DNA from: Grimontia celer
Lineage (GTDB): Bacteria > Pseudomonadota > Gammaproteobacteria > Enterobacterales > Vibrionaceae
Direction: 5' to 3'
DNA: 64,000 nt
Assembly: GCF_900055185.1 (NCBI RefSeq)
Contig: NZ_FIZX01000001.1
Span: 620,001-684,000, forward strand
Part shown: positions 53,823 through 63,239 of the stretch, piece after piece
Position numbering within the stretch: the first letter of the stretch is position 1
How the letters are laid out: every line of letters begins with the position of its first letter
The notes under the pieces: model-generated
Told to the model about the DNA's origin: nothing
The model's input: only the letters and a program-made list of their open reading frames with translations
Database searches by the model: none
Position numbers and translations under genes: made by a program

Positions 53823-56336
53823 TCAAGATAGATAGAAGAAATCAAAATCATCAGCGCTGATGTCTTCAGCGTTAATGCTTTTCAGCAGCACATTCACGTT
53901 GTCATCAATGTACTCAGTCTCCCCGCCGAAGTCGAATTTACGGATCATCTGAATCAAGGTGTCATCACCTTGCTGTGTGATGATGAAATCGTCAAAATTC
54001 ATGGAGAGATAGGAGTAGTCATTGAATGCTATCTTATCGATACCAATTTCGAAGTCGGTGATGGTGTCTGTTTCTACGTTACTGCTATAGGTCTGTCGCG
54101 CATCGCTTAGAACAAAAGTGTCTGCACCTTGTCCGCCAGTGAGGGTATCGTAACCTTCGTCTCCTTGCAGCCAGTCATCTCCGTCGCCTCCTTCCAATAT
54201 ATCGTTGCCCGCTCGCCCAAACAGGGAGTCATCACTGGTGCCACCGACGATGTGGTTGGCGGAGTTTCTGCCAATCAAAGTGAAGGAAACTTGCTCATCT
54301 GAGAAGTCATCGAGCTGAACATTTTGAAGGGTGGAGCTGGCAGTAGAGGAACCTTGTATTACAACGTCGTCACCTACTTGCTTAATCAAATCACTTGCTC
54401 TAAATATGTTGTCTTCGTTAGCGAGGAACCGGATAGTGTTGTCATCCAGCAAGTGGGTAATATTCAGCGAGTCAGCGGCTACTTCAAAGTCGGTGATGGT
54501 ATCTTCATATCGGTAGTTATTGAACGAGTTCCAATTATAGCTGCTGTAGCCAGCCAACTCAGTGCTGAAATGGCCAATCACAAAGGTGTCAGCGCCTTCA
54601 CCTCCTGAAAGCTGGTTTTCTCCCTCTCCAGCATGGAGCCTGTCGTTCCCTTCACCACCGTCAAGGCTATCGTTACCACCATCGCCAGACAGCTCATCAT
54701 TGCCCTCACCGCCGAGGAGTGTGTCTCGACCTCCGCCTCCAATCAGGGTGTCATTGCCGCCACGACCTTCGAGAGTATCGCTGCCGGAGTTGCCATCAAG
54801 AGAGTCATCGCGGTTACCACCGATAAGCGTATTCCCAATGCCGTCGGAAGCAGCTCGGAGGCGCAGTGTGATGTCATCTAAAGCTATTGAATCCGGATCA
54901 ACGCCTTCTAAATAGATTTCAAAGCCTAGGTCTGCTTTGAGGACAGTGCCATTTTCGTAAGCGGTAGGTGTTAAGCTTGATGGTGAGAAAGTCAGACTAG
55001 GTCTCTCTGAATAGTCAAAACCGTAGTAACTGATAGTAGCCTTAAATATCAATTGATCTTCGTTAACGTCAAAGTCCTTGATTGTTGTGATACCACTCGA
55101 CCCAAACTGGAGTTCGAACGTATCAGCGCCTTCACCACCCACAAGAATCTCTTTAGTACCGCGACTGATTAGCGTGTCATTTCCTGCTCCACCATCCGCA
55201 TAGTGGGTCGCGGTGATGACGTCGTTACGTTTGTCACCGAAAACCCAATGGTTTGATTGAATGCTACCGCCATAGTGCCAAGACTCTTCAATGTGTGCCC
55301 CCCAAATACCCAGGGAACTATTAAAGGTCGATGTGTTCGTAAACGAAAAATCGTCTGCGGTTAATAAGGAAGCGTTGGTATTGTTTAGGGTAATGGTGGA
55401 GCCATTCGAGAGAGTAATAACAGCTTTTGAACCCACTTGCTCGATAACCAAATCATCAAAGTCTGAAGTTATCGCTGTGTCGATGGCGATGGTATCAATA
55501 CCGATTTCGAAGTCGGCTATTTTGTCATGCCCAGTGAAATAGGAGGGTATCGAATTTGCACTTTTGGCGAAGTCAAAACATAAGGAAGTGCCAAAATGGA
55601 ACGTGTCTGAGCCGGCACCGCCATGAAACCATTGATTATTAGCATTGCCGGACAGGATGTCATCACCAGATCCAGCAAACAGAGCAGCTCCATTTCCTAG
55701 ACTGCCAACAACGTGGAGAACGTCATTTCCTGAACCACCCAATAGTGTATCTTTGTTGCCAAGGCTCGTGAGTACGTCATTGCCACTACCGCCCCTTGCG
55801 ACATCATTTCCATAGCCTTCCACCCAGTCATCACCCGAACCCCCTATAAGCGTATCGGATGAGCTTGAATCTCCATGAATTCTGTCATTTCCGCTGCTAC
55901 CAATCGCCAGCTCGGACTCAAAAATAATATCGTTGCCAGTACCACCCAAAGCGAGGTCCTGCCCGTCGCCGCCATTTAGGTAGTCGTTCCCATCGCTGCC
56001 ATACAAGGTATCGTCGCCGTCACCGCCATAAAGCCTATCGCCACCGGCATCTCCACTCAGTAAGTCATCACCTTCATTGCCATAGAGGGTGTCACTGCCA
56101 TCGCCCCCATAGAGCTCATCGGTGCTCTCGTGACCATAAAGGGTGTCTTTTCCACCGAGTCCGTAAATACGGTTATTACCTTCGACACCATAGAGGATGT
56201 CGTCGTTCTCTGTACCGGTTATCTCGTTATAGGTATTAGTGGTTGTATAAACGAAATCGGCGAGTTCAAGAGTGGCTGAACTGAGCGTGATTGAATACAT
56301 TCCTTCGTTCGATAGACTTGGTTCCTGAACAGACAT
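53823..56336 (-). CDS. Large RTX calcium-binding protein
   Basis: 837 residues starting at 56336, which has GGAG 8 nt upstream; the start codons 36 and 48 bp earlier lack one. Blocks of nonapeptide repeats (GGxGxDxLxG) at ~45-240, ~395-430, ~510-600 and ~700-760 alternate with ~90-residue modules ending FVLSD..DTITDFEIGIDKIAF, a layout seen in serralysin-type and T1SS-exported proteins. No N-terminal signal peptide. The C-terminal ~60 residues may hold the type I signal. No protease or lipase motif was found, so a structural or adhesin-like role is inferred. It contains almost no Cys, the normal pattern. Confidence 0.88.
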   Translation of the reverse strand: MSVQEPSLSNEGMYSITLSSATLELADFVYTTTNTYNEITGTENDDILYGVEGNNRIYGLGGKDTLYGHESTDELYGGDGSDTLYGNEGDDLLSGDAGGDRLYGGDGDDTLYGSDGNDYLNGGDGQDLALGGTGNDIIFESELAIGSSGNDRIHGDSSSSDTLIGGSGDDWVEGYGNDVARGGSGNDVLTSLGNKDTLLGGSGNDVLHVVGSLGNGAALFAGSGDDILSGNANNQWFHGGAGSDTFHFGTSLCFDFAKSANSIPSYFTGHDKIADFEIGIDTIAIDTAITSDFDDLVIEQVGSKAVITLSNGSTITLNNTNASLLTADDFSFTNTSTFNSSLGIWGAHIEESWHYGGSIQSNHWVFGDKRNDVITATHYADGGAGNDTLISRGTKEILVGGEGADTFELQFGSSGITTIKDFDVNEDQLIFKATISYYGFDYSERPSLTFSPSSLTPTAYENGTVLKADLGFEIYLEGVDPDSIALDDITLRLRAASDGIGNTLIGGNRDDSLDGNSGSDTLEGRGGNDTLIGGGGRDTLLGGEGNDELSGDGGNDSLDGGEGNDRLHAGEGENQLSGGEGADTFVIGHFSTELAGYSSYNWNSFNNYRYEDTITDFEVAADSLNITHLLDDNTIRFLANEDNIFRASDLIKQVGDDVVIQGSSTASSTLQNVQLDDFSDEQVSFTLIGRNSANHIVGGTSDDSLFGRAGNDILEGGDGDDWLQGDEGYDTLTGGQGADTFVLSDARQTYSSNVETDTITDFEIGIDKIAFNDYSYLSMNFDDFIITQQGDDTLIQMIRKFDFGGETEYIDDNVNVLLKSINAEDISADDFDFFYLS

Positions 56337-56669
56337 ACCTTTCTCCATTGAATGCTTTCCGTTGGCGGGTTTGTTAACGCACAAGACGGAATGAGAAGCT
56401 TTGAAATCGTGATTGATAATTATTTTTGGCCATCAAAACTGATTACAAATCAAAGAGCGTCGGCAAGTCTGTATTAGCTATTAGACAGCTGGGGATTGTA
56501 TGGCGCACCTTCACAAATCAGTGCAAAAAGGAGCATAGAAAAAGAGTGTTCAACAGTGTGGGTTAACTTTGAATAATGAAGAGGGAAGAAGTTAGAAAGA
56601 GTACAATTCATCCCCCACTAGAATTACCAAAACCAAAAAATTGCCGGATAGCCCGGCAAAAAGCTTTGG
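56337..56669. other. AT-rich gap with a terminator
   Basis: 333 bp. Apart from the terminator of the preceding gene (56641-56659), nothing is recognised. It should hold the RTX gene promoter. Confidence 0.5.
56641..56659 (-). terminator. Terminator of the secreted 405-residue protein gene
   Basis: TTGCCGG, short loop, CCGGCAA with a T-run on the minus strand, 10 bp after the stop. Confidence 0.8.
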
Positions 56670-57887
56670 TTAGAACTTTAAATTATGTCTGGCGCTTTGC
56701 ATGTTACTGCCCGTAAGAAAAGTTGGGCTCTCTTTGTTCATTGCTTTAATTTTTGGCAGCTCTCCCATCTGCGCATTGAGTACGTCGGCAGCATGATTGA
56801 GTGCAACCCATTGTTGGTCTATCGCCGTTTCTGTTTGCACATAGATATGATGCCCGGCGTCACCAAACTTTTTCAGGTAATAGGTGACATCATCAGTGTT
56901 GCTCTCATCTCCAATATCATTCATTCCCAACGAGTTGTTGCCGAGAATGCAGTTTGTACCTGCCTCTTCAATACATTTTTGCATTAACTCTTTTGTAAAC
57001 TGCGGCTTTGTTGTCCAAATCAATTCGTCATTAACAACCTCGTAGTCGTTCCACATGTTATATGCCATGGCTATGGGGGTTTTGTGCCATTTCTTAGCGG
57101 CAACCTTTATTTGCCAGCGAAGGCATGACTTGTCACTTTCCAGTGTCATGCCTCCATTCAACAAGGCTTGCACATTGTGTTTTCCGTCTGGTCGGTTGTA
57201 ATCGCCTTTGTTTCGCCACATCGTTTCTGCGTGGTGTGTCATACACCCTGAAACAGCGAGTTCTCTGATCACTGAAACACTGTCGTATTTATCTGCGAGC
57301 TTCTCTTGCAAGTCTCTCCAGTGTGTTCTGAAAGATGGCTTCCAATGGGAAGGAATGATGCCTTGCTTGTTATTTTTGAAATAGGCTCTTACACCGCACA
57401 TTTCTTTTGCAGTAGCGTTCTGCCCCTTTTCACAATTCTTCAGCTTGTATTTCCCATTATGCTCATGATAGGTGAGCCATTTTGGAGAAAAAACACCTGA
57501 AAAAACGCGTAATTTGATACCAAGAGTGTTAGTTGTTTCAGGATCATTGTTCCACTCATTCACGCGTGCAATAGCCTGATCAATGACATTGTTTTCGGTG
57601 ATTGGCCCTGCTTTTTCTTTCTGAAGGTGACGCCACTCAACCTGAACGACGAGTCCATCGATAAACTCACCAATAGGCTTTTGCTCTATTTGCCCTTCAC
57701 TTGTTTCAACAGAAACGAGTTGATAGGGGTCGTCGTAGCCATTTCGGTCAGAGGTAAAGTTGTTGACTGAGCCATCAACATCGCCACGTAATACGAAGCC
57801 TGTAATACGCTCTTTAGACTCTGCAAAGGCGATGTTTGTGTTCAAGATAAGTAACGCTGCTAAGGCAGACTTTATGAAGCTTTTCAT
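56670..57887 (-). CDS. Exported protein, possible TIM-barrel glycoside-hydrolase-like fold
   Basis: 405 residues. A signal peptide ends NIAFA/E. DGLVVQVEWRHLQK, then GIKLRVFSGVFSPKWL, followed by a segment with HWRDLQEKLADKY, resemble successive strands of a (beta/alpha)8 barrel such as in glycoside hydrolases, but the acid/base pair is not clear and I cannot name the family. Six Cys may form disulfides. It lies between two RTX genes on the same strand with GGAGG upstream, and is probably exported through the Sec and type II route rather than type I. Confidence 0.55.
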   Translation of the reverse strand: MKSFIKSALAALLILNTNIAFAESKERITGFVLRGDVDGSVNNFTSDRNGYDDPYQLVSVETSEGQIEQKPIGEFIDGLVVQVEWRHLQKEKAGPITENNVIDQAIARVNEWNNDPETTNTLGIKLRVFSGVFSPKWLTYHEHNGKYKLKNCEKGQNATAKEMCGVRAYFKNNKQGIIPSHWKPSFRTHWRDLQEKLADKYDSVSVIRELAVSGCMTHHAETMWRNKGDYNRPDGKHNVQALLNGGMTLESDKSCLRWQIKVAAKKWHKTPIAMAYNMWNDYEVVNDELIWTTKPQFTKELMQKCIEEAGTNCILGNNSLGMNDIGDESNTDDVTYYLKKFGDAGHHIYVQTETAIDQQWVALNHAADVLNAQMGELPKIKAMNKESPTFLTGSNMQSARHNLKF

Positions 57888-57951
57888 TGGTTCCTCCTTG
57901 AATCAGAAAGAATGCCAGGGAAGTGTTGAACCCCAGCATCCAAATAGTGAA

Positions 57952-59319
57952 TTAAACGAAATCAAACATATCGCTGGTCACTTTGTTGGCGTTGAAGTCT
58001 TCCAAAGTCACTGTTGTGTGGTTGCCCAGGTCAAGCACGGTATCGGCACCAACTTGGGTAATACTGACTTGATTGAATTTCGTCAGCAGAGAGCTGTCGA
58101 TTTGTATTTTGTCGCCCTGACCTTTGCTGAAATCAGCGATGGTGTCGTTATGGTCGCGATATTCGAAGAAGAAGGTATCTGCACCGAAACCACCCACCAA
58201 ATAGTCGTCTCCGTTGCCGCCCACGAGGAGGTCATCACCGTTTTCACCGTAAAGACAATCGTCCTCACCACCGCCATACAGTTTGTCACTGTTGGCGCCG
58301 CCTTTTAGGATGTCATTACCCATATGGCCTTCAAGAATATCAGCGTGGTAACCGCCATCCAGGTAGTCATTGCCTTTGCCGCCATTCAGGTAATCTTCAC
58401 CGGCTTCACCATATAAGGTGTCATGGCCTTCGGAACCGCGAAGTTCATCATTGTTGTTGCCGCCATACAGGGTGTCATTGCCTGTACCACCATGCATGTA
58501 ATCCAACATATTGCCGCCGTACATGGTGTCGTGTCCTGCACCACCCAGCATGCGGTCATCATTGCCTTCGCCGTGCATGATGTCGTCACCGTCGCCACCG
58601 ACGAGGTAATCGTTACCACCACCACCGTAAAGTTGATCGTTACCTTCGTCACCGTAGAGCTCATCGCCGCCGCTTCCGCCGTAAAGCTTGTCGTTACCCA
58701 GGCCACCCCCTAGTTTATCTGCACCGTCTTCACCTCTGAGCTGATCGTCGTCAGCACCACCATAGAGTTGGTCTGCTTCGGTACCGCCCCAGAGCGAATC
58801 TTCACCGGCACCGCCACGCAGGAAATCTTCGCCTTCGTTACCCCAAAGAACGTCATTGCCTTCGTCGCCGTTGATTTCATCATTGCCTTCATTGCCAAAA
58901 AGAACATCGTTACCTAAACCACCGCTAACAAAGTCATTTCCTTCGTTACCGCGAGCTTTATCGTCGCCGTCGCCGCCATAAAGCTTATCTTGCCCTTGAC
59001 CGCCATACAGTGTATCGGAGCCTGTTCCGCCATAGAGGTTGTCGTCACCATCAAAGCCCTCAATTCGGTCATCGCCAGAATCACCATAAAGGTTGTCGTT
59101 CAACAACCCACCGCGCACCCAGTCATTTCCGGCATCACCATGCACTTCATCTGTGCCATCACCGCCGATAACAGTGTCATCACCATCACCGCCATAGATA
59201 AAGTCTGTGCCGTCCCAGCCTTCGATGTAGTCGTTTCCGCCGTTGCCATAGATAAAATCGACGCCATTTGTGCCGATGATGTGGTCATCATTTTCTGATC
59301 CATTAATGATGTTGGCCAT
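57952..59319 (-). CDS. RTX calcium-binding repeat protein
   Basis: 455 residues starting at 59319 (GGAG upstream); a longer frame start adds 31 unrelated residues. Residues ~5-380 are an almost uninterrupted array of nonapeptide repeats (GGDGDDTVIG type), about 40 in all, forming one long beta-roll. The closing module DTIADFSKGQGDKIQID and a ~35-residue C-terminal tail ending SDMFDFV fit a type I secretion signal. Start MANIINGSENDDHIIGTNG resembles the start of the RTX protein at 42432 (MATIVGTNDSETLDG), so these two are probably paralogues. Confidence 0.88.
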   Translation of the reverse strand: MANIINGSENDDHIIGTNGVDFIYGNGGNDYIEGWDGTDFIYGGDGDDTVIGGDGTDEVHGDAGNDWVRGGLLNDNLYGDSGDDRIEGFDGDDNLYGGTGSDTLYGGQGQDKLYGGDGDDKARGNEGNDFVSGGLGNDVLFGNEGNDEINGDEGNDVLWGNEGEDFLRGGAGEDSLWGGTEADQLYGGADDDQLRGEDGADKLGGGLGNDKLYGGSGGDELYGDEGNDQLYGGGGNDYLVGGDGDDIMHGEGNDDRMLGGAGHDTMYGGNMLDYMHGGTGNDTLYGGNNNDELRGSEGHDTLYGEAGEDYLNGGKGNDYLDGGYHADILEGHMGNDILKGGANSDKLYGGGEDDCLYGENGDDLLVGGNGDDYLVGGFGADTFFFEYRDHNDTIADFSKGQGDKIQIDSSLLTKFNQVSITQVGADTVLDLGNHTTVTLEDFNANKVTSDMFDFV

Positions 59320-59893
59320 TTGATGCTCCGTTTGTCTGATTGAGAAAAATCGATCGCGATGTAAGCGCTTTCTTGCCAGCGGAATCTGACGTATCAGCTG
59401 ATGAGTTTCCATATTGGAGGGTCTTGAGAGTGAGACGGATGTTGTCGAGTTATTTGCCGCACTGTTTAAAGGGGGAATGTGGTGGGAAAAACGCGATATT
59501 TTTTAGTTTTCGCTAAAGAAAATAAGTAACTCTATAAAAATCAGAGGGATGAATTGCTTGGTTGTTTATAATTTTGGTGCTGTCACTAAGAAGATTCTAA
59601 AAATAATCGACATGAGAAAATAAGAAAGTATGGAATTTGAATGAAATGTTGTTGGAAGAGAAAAAAAATGGGAATTTTTACCATTTTTCTGGGTATTTCG
59701 TGTTACTCATTCGAATTAGTTGTTGATATGGAGCGTTTGAATATATATGTAAATCTATTGATTACTCTTTCGGATTGGAGTTTATCTTTTTGATATATAT
59801 AAAATAAGAGGCTGGTAAGCCTCTTATTTCAGAATATTTCAATGCTCTTAACTTCAACAATATAATTGAACGATCTTAGGCATTACTCTCTCG
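59320..59893. other. AT-rich gene-free region
   Basis: 574 bp, strongly AT-rich, with no supportable gene. It contains the thioesterase terminator at 59802-59828 and presumably the RTX promoter. No operator could be recognised. Confidence 0.55.
59802..59828 (-). terminator. Terminator of the acyl-CoA thioesterase gene
   Basis: AAATAAGAGGC, 5-nt loop, GCCTCTTATTT: an 11-bp perfect stem with A/T flanks, about 65 bp beyond the stop. Confidence 0.8.
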
Positions 59894-60379
59894 CTACTTA
59901 AGAAGTTTCACATGTGCTTCCATCTCTTCGCCGATTTGCTTACGCATGTTCATCAGGCGAATAGCAGATTGCTCAAGCTCTTTGTCTTCGTCAGTTTCCG
60001 GCACCCATTTCGGGATAGGCGTTGGCTTACCGTTTTCGTCCACGGCCACCATAATGACGATACAGTGGGTGGTGAGACGATTTTTCATCTCTTTTGGGTC
60101 ACTTGCCTGCACATCAATGGCGATATGCATGGAAGAAGTACCTGTGTAGATGACTTTGGCACTGACTTCGACAAGGTTGCCAACGTGAATTGGTTGTACG
60201 AAGCGAATACCGCCAGCGTACGCTGTAATGCAATACTTGCCACTCCATGCTGCTGCATTTGCGTAGGCTGCAAGGTCAATCCACTTCATCACGGCACCAC
60301 CGTGCACCTTTCCGCCAAAGTTAACGTCTCCGGGCTCTGCCAGAAAACGTAATGTCATTTCCCTTTGTCCTGCACTCAT
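59894..60379 (-). CDS. Hotdog-fold acyl-CoA thioesterase
   Basis: 161 residues, AAGGA before the ATG. NFGGKVHGGAVMKWIDLAAY holds the hotdog helix with the conserved HGG, and GGIRFVQPIHVGNLVEV and TGTSSMHI are family segments. Such enzymes hydrolyse acyl-CoA to free acid and CoA and are cytosolic. It reads alone between intergenic regions and has its own terminator. Confidence 0.88.
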   Translation of the reverse strand: MSAGQREMTLRFLAEPGDVNFGGKVHGGAVMKWIDLAAYANAAAWSGKYCITAYAGGIRFVQPIHVGNLVEVSAKVIYTGTSSMHIAIDVQASDPKEMKNRLTTHCIVIMVAVDENGKPTPIPKWVPETDEDKELEQSAIRLMNMRKQIGEEMEAHVKLLK

Positions 60380-60474
60380 TCTTTGTCCTTACTGCATGAG
60401 GTTTATTTTATTTATAACAAACGCAATAGCAGCTGTAGAGCTTTATCGAAATTTCTTATGGTTAGCGATTAACG

Positions 60475-61725
60475 TTAGCCATTGAAGTGCACACTGGCAG
60501 CAATTTTCATTAACTGGCTGATGGCTTCTTCTTCGGTAAAAGCTTCGTCATTGAAGTAGTGATTAATCAGTTCAAGCATGGCTTCCTGGAGTTGGGGAGC
60601 GACAGCCATGGAATCGGACATGCTGGGGAGTAGGGTGTTGTTTGCTTTGGCATCAACAAATGCCTGTTTGGAGGCTTTGGCGCAGAGATCAAATGGCGTC
60701 ATGTCGACATCTTTGAGAATGGGAATTGAACCTTTCTTCTGGTTAAAACGAGACTGAAAATCAGAGGAAACTAAGGTGTTTGCCAGTTGATTCGCCATGT
60801 TTTCAGACGCTTCTGTTCTCAGCCGGAATAACACAAAACTATCGACATTGTAGATAAAGGTATTGGCGGTTCCCGGAGCTGGCAGGCAGTCATAATCTTG
60901 ATTGGGGGTGAGATTCATATAACTGAGTTCACCTTTAACCCAGTCTCCCTGAAGCTGCATGGCGGCTTTCCCCTCCGCCATATTCAAAGTCGCCTTGTCC
61001 CATGAAACGGGTACAGATGGGTCAGTCATATAGGGTTTGAGGCGGCGGAATGTCTTGAACAGCTCAACGGTTTTTTGATTCGTTACCAAATCATCATCAA
61101 ATTCAATCAGGAGTTGGCGATAGTAATCGCTGCCGTAAAGGCCTAATGCCAGCACTTCAAACAGTATCGCCAGTTGCCAAGGCTCATTGCCGATTGATAG
61201 GGCAGGGATGCCCTGCGTTTTTAGCGATTCAGCGACGGTGAAAAACTCGTCCCAGTTTGTCGGCGGGGCCAGACTGTGCTTCTCGAAAATAGCTTTGTTC
61301 ACCCAGAGCCAGTTCACACGGTGAATATTCACTGGTGCAGCGACAAAATGATTTTTATATGTGTTGATGCTGGTGGCGATGTCAGGAAGACGTTGACTCC
61401 AATTCTGTGCCGTAGCGACCGAGTGTAGGTCAGACACAAATCCCAAGGTTGCCCAAGATTGGATACCAGGCCCTTCAATCAGCGCCATTTCAGGTGGATT
61501 TCCCGCAATCGCGCGGGCTTGTAATACCGTCATTGCAGTATCACCGCCGCCACCATGAACGGGTGAACTTCTCAACGTTATGCCTTGTTGATCCAACGCA
61601 GATTCCAGCTCTGCCAATGCTTCACGTTCGCCATTCGACGTCCACCAGTGTAGGAGTTCGACGGAGTCACTCTGAGAGGGGAAACTTGCTGCCAGCAAAG
61701 CAGCGGCGAGAAGGGTTCTTTTCAT
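60475..61725 (-). CDS. Sugar ABC-type periplasmic binding protein, GtsA/glucose-like
   Basis: 416 residues with a signal peptide (LAAALLAASFPSQS/D). VELLHWWTSNGEREALAELE at the start, HGGGGDTAMTVLQARAIAGN and PVNIHRVNWLWVNKAIF closely resemble the glucose/mannose-binding proteins of Pseudomonas (GtsA/GltB). It is the third gene of an operon with a response regulator and histidine kinase, two bases after the kinase stop. No permease or ATPase follows within the window, so the protein may serve the sensor kinase or an importer encoded elsewhere. Confidence 0.85.
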   Translation of the reverse strand: MKRTLLAAALLAASFPSQSDSVELLHWWTSNGEREALAELESALDQQGITLRSSPVHGGGGDTAMTVLQARAIAGNPPEMALIEGPGIQSWATLGFVSDLHSVATAQNWSQRLPDIATSINTYKNHFVAAPVNIHRVNWLWVNKAIFEKHSLAPPTNWDEFFTVAESLKTQGIPALSIGNEPWQLAILFEVLALGLYGSDYYRQLLIEFDDDLVTNQKTVELFKTFRRLKPYMTDPSVPVSWDKATLNMAEGKAAMQLQGDWVKGELSYMNLTPNQDYDCLPAPGTANTFIYNVDSFVLFRLRTEASENMANQLANTLVSSDFQSRFNQKKGSIPILKDVDMTPFDLCAKASKQAFVDAKANNTLLPSMSDSMAVAPQLQEAMLELINHYFNDEAFTEEEAISQLMKIAASVHFNG

Positions 61726-61727
61726 TA

Positions 61728-63239
61728 TTATTCCTCTCTTGGAAGTGACAGGGTGACAACAAGGCCACCTTCCGCATGATTCTGCAAAACCAACTTGCCG
61801 GCATGACCACGCACGATGTTTCGGACAATACTCAGGCCAAGGCCGGTACCCTCTTCTTTCTCTTGATGGATGCGGAAATAAGGTTCGAAGACACGTTCGC
61901 GAAGTTCGTCAGGAATGCCGGGGCCATGGTCGCGGATCTTAATCACCAGATTTCGCGGGGTATCCAACACACTGATATCGACGTAATGGCCATATTTCAC
62001 GCCGTTCTCTATAAGGTTGTGCAACAACCGCTTAATGGCGACTGGCTTGCACAGAAATGGCTTTGAAGCTTTGCCTGCCAATCCAACTTTTTGCTCGTCT
62101 TTGCCATAGAAGGCTGAGATTTCATGGAGTACAGCGTTAATGTCGATCCATTCAACCTGTTCTTGAATATCCGTATCTTTGATGTAGTGAAGTGCGCCTT
62201 GAACCATGAATTCGAGTTCATTGAGTGAGCGTTCAAAGCGGTGTTTTGTTTCCTCGTCATCCAACATTTCTGTGCGAAGCTTCAAGCAAGCAATGGGCGT
62301 TTTTAAATCGTGGGATATGGCGCCGAACAATAAGTCGCGGTCACGAATGTAAGCCCTAATGCGTCGGTTCATGGTGTTAAAAGCATGAACGGCAGAAATC
62401 AACTCTCCGCTGCCTTCTTCCTTGATGATGGGGGCGTCCATTTTGCTCCCCATCAGCTTTGCAGCTTGTGCAAGATTCTTAATCGGTTTGATTTCGCGAC
62501 GCACAATCAGCCAGGTACAAAGCAAAACAAACACCGAAGTGAGCAGGATGAAATTAAGCTGGCGTGCATCAAGAAAGCGGGATTCCAGCGAGACATAAGG
62601 AGCGGGTAGATTGGTGGCGAGATATAGCCACTGCTCTGACACGCGTTTTTTCCCAGAGGCACTTTGTTCGTTCGGAAGTTGAAACTGCATCACCAATACC
62701 GGTGGGTCATCTTTAACTTTTTCTATGGTGTAGCGGGCAAAGGCGCGGGGAATATCATCGAGAGGTACTTCGGCATCATAGACCCGAAGGTCATCCCTCT
62801 GGCTGAAATTAATGTCGATAGATATCTGGTGACCCAGTGTACGTTTCAGCACCGTATCGACGGTTTGTTGTAATTCTTGCTTTCTTTCTGACTGAGGTAG
62901 TCCTTTTGCTTCAATCCGTTTGCTGTTGAGTGAGATAAAAAAGCGGGTGCCGCCCATGCTTCGATTTTGCTCTAGCACCAAATGGCGGCTCGATTTAGGG
63001 AGTTTACGATAGTAGGAAACCGTGAACGCAGCGTTAGAGGCGATGCTTTCCAATGCCGTTTCCAACCCTTCTTTTTCCTGCAAATAGCTGTAGCGATACC
63101 AGACCGCACTGGTGAGTGCCTGTGAGGTAAGAATGACCAGCGAGAGCATCAGAATAAAGCGGCTTGCCAGCCCCAAAGGCCAAAAGCGGGAGACCAATCG
63201 GGTAAACCTGCTAGCTTCGTCTTGTTGCTCAGGCTTCAT
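61728..63239 (-). CDS. Sensor histidine kinase
   Basis: About 503 residues from 63239; the start could also be 63245 or 63272, since no ribosome site distinguishes them. Order: TM helix (~25-45), a ~170-residue periplasmic domain, second TM (~227-247), HAMP, HisKA with phosphoacceptor His in AISHDLKTPIACLKLRTEML, and HATPase with GIPDELRERVF and GTGLGLSIVR. Its 5' end overlaps the response regulator by 11 bp, and the GtsA-like binding protein follows it. By analogy with Pseudomonas GtrS/GltR it may sense a hexose. Confidence 0.88.
   Translation of the reverse strand: MKPEQQDEASRFTRLVSRFWPLGLASRFILMLSLVILTSQALTSAVWYRYSYLQEKEGLETALESIASNAAFTVSYYRKLPKSSRHLVLEQNRSMGGTRFFISLNSKRIEAKGLPQSERKQELQQTVDTVLKRTLGHQISIDINFSQRDDLRVYDAEVPLDDIPRAFARYTIEKVKDDPPVLVMQFQLPNEQSASGKKRVSEQWLYLATNLPAPYVSLESRFLDARQLNFILLTSVFVLLCTWLIVRREIKPIKNLAQAAKLMGSKMDAPIIKEEGSGELISAVHAFNTMNRRIRAYIRDRDLLFGAISHDLKTPIACLKLRTEMLDDEETKHRFERSLNELEFMVQGALHYIKDTDIQEQVEWIDINAVLHEISAFYGKDEQKVGLAGKASKPFLCKPVAIKRLLHNLIENGVKYGHYVDISVLDTPRNLVIKIRDHGPGIPDELRERVFEPYFRIHQEKEEGTGLGLSIVRNIVRGHAGKLVLQNHAEGGLVVTLSLPREE

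Noticed and set aside
54562-54915. 117-residue Pro/Ser-rich frame opposite the large RTX gene
   Set aside because: Reverse-strand reading of repeats, no start signals.
58423-59298. Frames opposite the third RTX gene
   Set aside because: Same repeat artefact; composition follows the repeat period of the real gene.
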